Shown one piece after another: positions 33,983-42,600 of a stretch of DNA of 64,000 nt. The position numbers and the translations under genes were made by a program. Origin of the DNA: Sphingomonas sp. OK281 (GTDB lineage: Bacteria; Pseudomonadota; Alphaproteobacteria; Sphingomonadales; Sphingomonadaceae). Every line of letters starts with the position of its first letter. Positions within the stretch are counted from its first letter, which is position 1. The notes under the pieces are model-generated. The model did no database searches, was not told where the DNA came from, and saw only the letters and a list, made by a program, of their open reading frames with translations. The stretch covers positions 25,739 to 89,738 of the forward strand of contig NZ_FOVZ01000010.1 in assembly GCF_900115295.1 (NCBI RefSeq), read 5' to 3'.

Positions 33983-34545
33983 GTCATATCCAGGGCCGAT
34001 AGTGACCCCGCTACCGGCTGATGGATGAGGTTGCTGACCCCGCGTTGTGCTTCGTGCGCGATGATGAAGCGACTGCCCGCGCGCGATGTGGTCATGGTCG
34101 CGACCGGTTTCGTCACCCCCGGCGGCATCGTGCCGGTGCGGGCGCGTTCGCGGGCGGGTTCGACGGCGGCTTTGAGGGGGCCGGGATCGCCCTTGCCGAC
34201 CGCCACCGGGCTGGCCGCGGTCTGCGCCTTCTGGAATGCGGCGGAGCGGGTTCCGGGGATTGCGACGCTGCGGGTCGGCGTACCTGAAGGAATGGCGCGC
34301 GCAGTGCCGGCATAGCCGTTGCCCGCCCCGGTGCCGGTCATGGCGCCGGTCAATGCGCCCATCGTCATGGGGCCGGCGATGCCATCGGGGGGATACAGCC
34401 CGTTGCGCCGCTGGCCCAATCGCACGGCCCGCTCGGTCTGCGGGCCAAACACGCCGTCGGGGCTCAGTTGAGGATCATATCTACGTAACAGCGCCTGCAG
34501 ATTTCGGACGTCTTCGCCCCGGCTTCCAGAGCGTAACATCACCAT
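33979..34545 (-). CDS. N-terminal part of a frameshifted PG-binding/GH24 effector
   Basis: Open frame of 188 aa. Residues 6-65 are a PG_binding_1 domain (RGEDVRNLQALLRRYDP, SPDGVFGPQTERAV), followed by a Gly/Ala/Pro linker. Near residue 158 comes the start of a lysozyme domain, RFIIAHEAQRGVSN, with probable catalytic E165. The frame then leaves the family pattern (GSLSALDMT) and stops. Inserting one base near 34012-34017 joins it to the downstream 146-aa frame and gives about 333 aa with a complete domain. No signal peptide is present, consistent with T6SS export. ATG 34545 follows GGGAGACGGGAACG. Confidence 0.75.
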   Translation of the reverse strand: MVMLRSGSRGEDVRNLQALLRRYDPQLSPDGVFGPQTERAVRLGQRRNGLYPPDGIAGPMTMGALTGAMTGTGAGNGYAGTARAIPSGTPTRSVAIPGTRSAAFQKAQTAASPVAVGKGDPGPLKAAVEPARERARTGTMPPGVTKPVATMTTSRAGSRFIIAHEAQRGVSNLIHQPVAGSLSALDMT

Positions 34546-34866
34546 CGTTCCCGTCTCCCGGTCGTGGATATTGTCCCAATTCGACAGGCTAGAACATCAG
34601 TGCAACGGTGGGGCCAGCCTGCAACGATCCCGATCGCACGAGGACTATGATAGATCGAAATCGAGTAATCTCCAGCAGGTTTTGGAGGTTCTCAGGGGTT
34701 AACCATAGTCTTCGAAATATCACCGCAATATCGGATCTATGCATGACGTGAAAATGGCGTCATGGTCGGCATGGCCTTTTCCAGGCGGTGTACGTATCCC
34801 CAAACGGGAGCGGCAGTTCGTCTGTTCGCAAAACGTACGTCGTTATCGGCAACGTACGGGGGATTG
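34546..34866. other. Divergent intergenic region before tpsB
   Basis: About 320 bases between the lysozyme-type gene and tpsB. It is AT-richer than its surroundings and holds GTTAACCAT at 34698-34706, identical to the motif upstream of the OmpA-family gene, plus repeated ACGTACG elements near 34826 and 34852. Both divergent promoters probably lie here; no clear -35/-10 pair can be assigned. Confidence 0.45.
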
Positions 34867-36600
34867 ATGACATCGAAAGTATGGCGTTCATGCGTGCTTA
34901 TGATGGCTGGTACCGCTGGGGGGGCAATTCTTGCGCAACCCATTGCGGCGCAAGTGGTTTTGCCGTCCCGTCAGGAAGTGACGCCGCCGACGCCTGACAC
35001 GCGTCAGGAGTCTGCGGTCAGTGTCGATTCGAGCCGTGCGCTGGAACAGCCGGCTTGCCCGTTCGAGACATCGTCGCTGAAGGTCACGCTGACCACGCTG
35101 CGCTTCGTCCGGCCGGACGGCAGCGCGTTGCAACCCGAGATTGCCGCGGCGATCGCCGGCATCGATGTGCCGCAGGGCGAGCAGTCGATCAGCGTTGTCT
35201 GCGCGCTGCGCGACCGTGCCAACGCGGCGCTGCGCCGAGCGGGTTGGGTGGCGTCGGTACAGATCCCCGCGCAGGAGATCACGGGCGGGACGCTGCAGCT
35301 GCAGGTCGTGACCGCGCGCATCGTCGAAGTTCGCGTGCGTGGGTCCGCCGGGCCGTATGACTCGATCCTGCGCGAACGGATCGCGCAGATCCAGGCGCTC
35401 GATCCGCTGAACGAGAAGAAGGCCGAGCGGTTGCTGTTGCTGGCCGGCGATATCCCGGGGCTCGAGGTGCAGTTGTCGCTGCGTCCGGCGGGAACGCGAC
35501 AGGGCGAGGTGATCGGCGAATTGTCGCTCGCATTCCGCCGGTTCGCGGTGGTTGCCAACGTACAGAACCAGAACAGCCGGCTGACCGGGCGTGAGACGGG
35601 CTATGCGCGCGCCGAGATCTATGGGCTGACCGGGCTGTCCGACGTCACCTATGTCGGGGTGTCATCGACTGCGGACTTCAAGGAACAGATCGTCGCGCAG
35701 GCGGGGCACATAACGGGCCTTGACCGCAACGGCATGACGCTGGGCGGCCGTTTCACCTATGCCTGGTCGCGTCCCGATCTCGGCGCGCTCGACCTGCGGA
35801 CCAACACGCTGATCACCGGCTTCGATCTCGCCCGGCCGCTGGTCCGATCGTTGCGGACCAATGTGCGCGCGACCGGGGGCTTCGATTACGTCGACCAGCG
35901 CTCGGTGGTGCGGACCGAGGGGGGATCGGTGCCGTTGACGCTCGACAAGCTGCGGATCGGCTTCATCGGTCTCGATGGCGACTATCGCACCGTGCGGTAC
36001 GACGGCGCGACCGCGTTTTCGATCGCCAGTTCGCTGCAGGTCCGCAAGGGCGTCGACGTGCTCGGGTCGAGTGATATCGGCTTTGCAAACGGCCGCCTGA
36101 CGTCGCGGATCGACGGCAATTCGCGTGCGCTGGTGGTGCGCGGGACGATCGATACGGTGATCGGAGTCGGCCCAATCTTCAGCCTTGCCGGCCAGGGCCA
36201 GGCGCAATGGACGAACGATCCGCTGCTGAATTACGAAGAGTTCTCGGTCGGCAATCTCACCATCGGCCGCGGCTACGATCCAGGTGTCAGCACCGGCGAC
36301 CGCGCGGTCGGCGGCCGCGGCGAAGTCCGCGCCGAGATGCCGCTGATCACCGACATCGGCACGCAGCTGTTCGGGTTCTACGACCATGTCTACCTGCGCA
36401 ATCTCGACCGCAACGCGATCGAGCCGAAGCGCACCTATCGCAGCTATGGCGGAGGCGCACGCTTCTCTTTGCCAGGGCATCTGGTGCTTGAGGTGATGTA
36501 TGCGCATCCGCTCGACCGGGTATCGAAGCTGGACGAAGATCGGCCGCCCGATCGCGTGCTGGTGTCGTTGACCGCGCAATTCCGCGACAAGACGCGCTGA
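34867..36600 (+). CDS. tpsB: Two-partner secretion outer-membrane transporter (TpsB, ShlB/FhaC family)
   Basis: Outer-membrane protein of 577 aa with a signal peptide ending near AQPIAAQ. A POTRA region (about 55-180) with ALRDRANAALRRAGWVASVQ precedes a 16-strand ShlB-type beta-barrel ending in VSLTAQFRDKTR, a typical terminal strand. The conserved VGNLTIGRGYDPG stretch of the family is present. It exports the TpsA protein encoded 35 bases downstream. ATG 34867 gives a proper signal peptide; an upstream in-frame start would put 35 unrelated residues before it. Confidence 0.93.
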   Translation: MTSKVWRSCVLMMAGTAGGAILAQPIAAQVVLPSRQEVTPPTPDTRQESAVSVDSSRALEQPACPFETSSLKVTLTTLRFVRPDGSALQPEIAAAIAGIDVPQGEQSISVVCALRDRANAALRRAGWVASVQIPAQEITGGTLQLQVVTARIVEVRVRGSAGPYDSILRERIAQIQALDPLNEKKAERLLLLAGDIPGLEVQLSLRPAGTRQGEVIGELSLAFRRFAVVANVQNQNSRLTGRETGYARAEIYGLTGLSDVTYVGVSSTADFKEQIVAQAGHITGLDRNGMTLGGRFTYAWSRPDLGALDLRTNTLITGFDLARPLVRSLRTNVRATGGFDYVDQRSVVRTEGGSVPLTLDKLRIGFIGLDGDYRTVRYDGATAFSIASSLQVRKGVDVLGSSDIGFANGRLTSRIDGNSRALVVRGTIDTVIGVGPIFSLAGQGQAQWTNDPLLNYEEFSVGNLTIGRGYDPGVSTGDRAVGGRGEVRAEMPLITDIGTQLFGFYDHVYLRNLDRNAIEPKRTYRSYGGGARFSLPGHLVLEVMYAHPLDRVSKLDEDRPPDRVLVSLTAQFRDKTR

Positions 36601-36634
36601 CCCGCGCGCCGTACCGAGTTTAGGGGAGCCTTCG

Positions 36635-39600
36635 ATGTCCATCCCGTCGTATCGCCGACAGATCCGCCGCACACTGGCGATCAGCACCGTGCTCGCCAGC
36701 GGCTGCATTCCCGCGGTTGGATGGGCGCAGACGCTGCCCAGGCCGAGCGACGTGACCGCGGTGACGACGTCGCTGGGCGGTGGCAATCCGACCGTGACGC
36801 GGTCGGGCACGACATTATCGGTCGACCTGAAGGCCACGAGCACGGTGATCGACTGGAACGGCTTCAATGTGCCGACCGGGGCGACGGCGGAGTTCACGGA
36901 TGGTCGGGCGGCGGGCTTGTCGCGCAACATCGCGGTGCTCAACCGCGACCTATCCGGGGCGAACACGCAGATCCTCGGCTCGCTGAAGTCCGACACGAAC
37001 GTCGCGGTCTGGGTCTTCAATCCCAACGGCATCCTGGTGGGATCGGGGGCCAAGATCAACACCGGGTCGCTGGTGCTGACGACGCTGAAGCCCGATCAGG
37101 CGAATTTCCTGGCGGGCAACGACGCCGGCGGCAGTTATGGCCTGATGGCGGACGGTGGGATCGCGAGCGATATCCGCGTCCAGTCCGGCGCAACAATCAC
37201 GCTGTCGAACGGCAACCGCGGGCTGATCATGGTCGCGCCAAAGATCACCTCGGCCGGCACGCTGATCGCGGGCAACCAAGACGTCGCCTTCGTCACCGCG
37301 ACCGACGTGAAGCTGAACTACGCCCCCGGCAGCCCGCTGTCCGTTACGCTGAACAAGGGAACGACGGTCGGCGGCACCAGCCAGCTGGTGACCGGGTCGG
37401 TAAGTGGCCGGAACGTCGTGTTCGCGCTCGCCTCCAAGGGGACGATCACCGATTCGCTGCTGAGCGTCGATGCGACCGTCACCAGCGCATCGAACGGTGA
37501 CAATGGCATCGTGCTGTCGGCGGGCCGCAGCGGCAACGGCGTCACCATCGGCAGCGACGCGGCGGAAACCGGCGGTGTGGCCGGCATCGGTGGCGCCGGG
37601 GCATGGCGCGCGGTGAACGACGATGTGACGCTGACCGCAAACGGTGCGGTCGCATTGACGGGTGCGTTGCGATCGGGCAGCGACGTCGTCGTCAAGGCCG
37701 GTGGCCTTGCCAGCATCGCGGGCGCGGTCGCGGCAAGCAATGATTACCGCGTCACGGGGACCGGCGTCACGCTGGGCGCCGCAACGCCGGTCGTTCAGTC
37801 TGCGAATGACGTGGTCGAGATCCTGTCGACCGATGGGGTCCTGTCCGGTGGCGCTGGACTGACGCTGCGCGCGAACGCGAATGGCGCCGGCAACGACCTG
37901 ATGACGCTGTCGACCGCCGGCGCGTCAGGCGGAAACATCATCTTTGCCAAGGGATCGTCGGTCGAGGGCGGACCCAACCGCGAGTCGGACGTCCGCATCG
38001 GTGTTGGCGTGGCGAGCAATGCGGTGTCGCTCGGCGACGTGTCCGGACGTGGCCTGCTCGGGGCGGTCGGCGGCGGAGCCTATACCAACGGACTGTCGAT
38101 CGGCGGTGCGCTGGATCTTGGCGACGTGACGACGCGGTCGGCGTTGTCGCTACGGTCGGGCGACGCTCTGACGGCAGGCGTGCTGACATCCGGGGGGGCA
38201 ATCACGCTGAACAGCATAGGCGCGATGCGCCTGGCCGCGATCGATGCAAGCGGCGACATCGCGATGAACGGCAGCGGCACGACCACGGTATCCGGCGGGA
38301 TCGTGAGCCGTGGCACGACCAGCGGTATCACGATCGCGCGCGACGGAGCCGTCGCGGTGACCGGTTCGCTGACGGCGGGCGGCAACCTGACGATCGGGAC
38401 CACCGCCGCGACCGTGGCATCGATCGCACTCGACGGCGCGGTCAGCGCCGGCGGCATCAGCTTTGTGACCAGTGGCGCGCAGACCTTTGGCGGCACGCTG
38501 AGAGCGACCGGCGCTCTGACGGCAACGGCGGGCGGCGCGGTCACGTCGTCGGGCGCGGTCACCGCCGGCAATGCGGTGGCGCTGACCGGTGCGAGTCTGG
38601 ACCTGAATAGCGTCACCAGCACGAACGATGATCTCACGCTCGTCGCGACGAGCGGAAGCATTGCCGCGATCGCGCCCGCCGGCGCTCGGCTGGCCGCCGG
38701 TGGCGCGTTGAGCGCGACGGCGTCCAACGGCACGGTGACGGTGGCGAGTGGCACCGCGAACGGCGGTATGTTGCGGCTGACGGGCAGCGGCGGTGTCACC
38801 GTGGGGACCCTCATCGGCAGCAGCGACATCATCGTCGACGCGGCGGGATCGGCAGCGATCGTCTCGGGCGCGGTGACGGCGGGCCGCAGCTATGCGGTCA
38901 GCGGCGGGTCGGTCTCGCTGGGCACGACCGGGTCGGGATCGACCGGTGCGGTGACGCAGGCTGCCAGGGGGGCGGTGCAGATCAGTGGTGGGGCTGGCGG
39001 GATAACCGGGCTCGATCGGCTGACCTTGCAGGCGAACGCCGACGGAACCGGTAGCGAAGCGCTCGAACTCTCGATCGCGGCGACGACGCCCGGTGCGATC
39101 GCCTTCGCGCCGGGAACGACGCTCCGAGGAGGCGCCGGCTCGCAGTCGGACCTCGTGATCCGCTCCGGCGTCGCCGAGGGCAGCGTCGCGCTCGGCACCG
39201 TGGTCGCACGCAACCTGCTCGGTGCGGTCGGTACCGACGCTGCAACCACCGGTCTCACTCGAACGTCGGCGCTCTCGCTCGGCGATGTCACGCTCACCGG
39301 ACCCTTGTCGCTATCCGGCGTGGGGCTGGTCACTGGGGCGCTGACGTCCGACGGGGCGGTGACCCTCAATTCCTCGGCGGGCCTGACAACGCGCGCGATC
39401 AATACCGCCGGTGCCGTCGCCGCGGTGGCAGCGGGTGACCTGACAATCGCGTCGGTGCGCGGGGATACGGGCGTGGCCCTGACTTCGACGGGTGGGGCTG
39501 TCGATATCGCGGGCGCGCTGAGCGCGGCAGTCGGCTCTGTGTCGGTCGTGGCGAATGTCGGTGCAGTGCGATTGCCGGGCTCGGTGACGGCGAGTGGCGA

Positions 39601-42600
39601 CTACCGTGTTACGGGCGCGTCGGTGACGCTCGGCGGCACCCAGGCGGCGGCACGCGCTGTCTCAGTGGCCGCGACGGCTGGCACGCTGACCGGCGCGTCC
39701 GGACTGACGCTGACATCGGGCAGCGATGGCCGGTCGGCGCAGTCGCTGGCGTTGTCGGCGACCGGCGGAATAGCGTTCGCGGCCAACAGCGTGATCAATG
39801 GCGGTCCGGCAAGGCAGGGCGCGGTCACAATCGACGGCGGCGCGAACGCAATCACGCTCGGCGACGTCACCGGCCGATCGCTGGTAGTCAACGCAGGGCA
39901 ACCGCTGACCGGGGCGCTGACGGCAGGCACGATCTTGGTGGCCGATGGCCTGTCGATCACCGGCGGCGCAGCGGGTATCCGCCTCGGCGACGTGTCGGTC
40001 TCGGCGGGCGGGTTGGCGATCGACGCGGTGGATGGTGCGATCACGCTCGGTAACGCGACGGTCAGCGGCGACGTGGCGGTGTCGGGAGCGCGGATCGATT
40101 ACGGTACGATCGACGCCAACGCAGTCGGTCTCCGATCGGTCGGCACCACCGCGACCGGGATCGCGGGGGGGCATATCGATGCGCGCGGGCCGGTGACACT
40201 CACCGCGACCGACGGCATCGGCGGGGTCGCGACCGGCGCGATCAATACGCGATCCACTTTGGCGGTCACCTCGGTCGGAGAGATCCGTCTCGACAGCGTC
40301 GATGCCAGCGGCACGGCGAACCTCACCACGCTAACCAATCCGGCCGATGTGCTGATCGTCAACGGCCTGACCGCAGGCGGCACCGTCACGATCGCCTCCA
40401 CGCGCGACATCCGCGCACCGTTCATCACCAGCACCGGTGGCAGCCTCGCGCTCAGCGCCCCCAATGGCGACGTCACCGGGTACCTGCCGGGAACGACGAT
40501 CCAGCTCAATACAGGCGTCGATGGCGGCTATGCGCTGGACGTCGGGCGCGCGGTGCGACTGGGCGTGTTGACGGGCGGTCCGGTGTCGCTGCGCGCGGAC
40601 ACGATCGACGTCGTGTCGATCGATGTCGGCAGCAACCTCGTCAAGCTGTTCGCGGACAGCGGCGATCTCAACGTCCGCAACGGGATCAAGGCCGGGCTGG
40701 TTGATCTTCGTGCATCGGGCGCGGTCTCGGTCGGCGGCACGATTAACGCGAGCGATGCCGTCACGCTGTCCGGTACCACCGGACTCTCGTTCGGCGGCAT
40801 CCGCGGTCTGTCGGTCGCTGCAAGCTCGGGCGGCGCGATCACCGGTGGTGCGATCCAGAGCACCGGCGCGATCAACCTGACCGGCGCCTCGCTGCGGGTC
40901 GGGAGCCTGGCGAGCGGGACCGGCGCGATCATGCTCGGTGCGACCTCGGGAACACTCGATGCCGGCGATTTGACCGCCGCCACCGGGATCGATGCAACTG
41001 CGATCGGCGACCTGTCGGTGGACTCGGTCGCGGTCTCGGGTGGCAATGCAAACCTTGCCACGAGGACCGGCGACGCGTGGCTCGGCAGCGGGTCCGCGAG
41101 CGGCAACATCGTGCTGGGCGCCGGGGGCCTTGCGGCATCCCCCGGCGCGATCCTTGCCGGTGGCAATTATCAGGTCACGGGCGGGACGGTCGCGCTCGGC
41201 GGTTCGGTCACGCAGGAGGCAGGCGGCCGCATCGCGATCAGCGCGACGACGGGTGCTATCCGCGGTGGGAACGGCCTGACGCTGATCGCGAACAGCCCCA
41301 ACGGCGCTGCAAGCAATGCGATGCTGCTCGATGCGGCGGGGTCGATCGATCTTGCCGGATCGAGCATCGCGGTCCGCAATACTGGTGCTCTGGGCCTGCG
41401 CGCGGGCACCGGCAAAACGGTCACGCTCGGCGACATCGATGCCGGGCTGGTGGGCGGCATCGTGACTGCGGCCGATGGCAGCCGTTCGGTCTCGACGCTG
41501 TTTGGCCATGACGCGGCATTCACGGCCGGTACGATCCGCGCGCAGGACGTCGGGATCGCACTGTCGGCCGGCGATCTGACGGTCGATGCGGTGACTACGA
41601 CGCGGACGACGAAGCTGTCGGCGGCGGGGGGCGCGATCAGAGTCGGAGCGATTACTGCGGATACCTTCACGGTTGACGCGCGGGACGCTCTGACAGGCGG
41701 CGCCTATGCGTCGACCGGCGACAACAGTGTCACGGCGGGCAGCATCGCCCTTACCAGCCTTATCGCCAGTGCGGGCTCGACCAGCGCGGCCGCACGCGCC
41801 GGCGACATCGCGATCGATACGGTCACCGCCGACGGCACCGCGACGCTGACAGCACCCGGCGCGATCGCGATCGGCGGACTGACGGCGACTACGCTGACCG
41901 CGACGGCCGGCGGTGCGCTGTCGGGTGGCGGCTTCACGATGGCGGGACCGGCAACGCTGAACGGGCAAACGATCGCTTTGACCGGGGTCACCACCTCGCA
42001 AGGGTCGCTGACCGCTACTGCGACCGGCGGCGATCTCTCGATCGCGCGGGTCGATGCGGGTGGCCTCGCGAAGCTGACCGGAACCGGCGGCATTGCGGTC
42101 GACAGCCTTGTTGCCGCCGCGCTGGCCGTGGATGCGCAGGGTGCCGTGACTGGCGGCAGCTATGTCGCCAAGGGCGCCGCTTCGGTGGCTGGGCAGTCGA
42201 TCAGGCTCGCCGGGCTCACGTCGGATACCGGCGATGTTTCGGCCGCTGCCCGACGAGACGGTGTTTCGATCGACCGGTTTGCGGCGGGTGGAGCGGCCAC
42301 GATCACCGCACCGGGGACGATTGCGATCGGTGCGCTCACCGCGAATACGCTCAACGTGGCGGCGGCTGGTGCCTTGACGGGGGGCAACTTCACGACGGCG
42401 GGCGCGGCATCGCTGGCCGGTCAGTCGATCGCTTTGACCGGGGTCACCACCACGCGTGGACCGCTGACCGCTACTGCGACCGGCGGCGATCTCTCGATCG
42501 CGCGGGTCGATGCGGGTGGCCTCGCGAAGCTGACCGGAACCGGCGGCATTGCGGTCGACAGCCTTGTTGCCGCCGCGCTGGCCGTGGATGCGCAGGGTGC

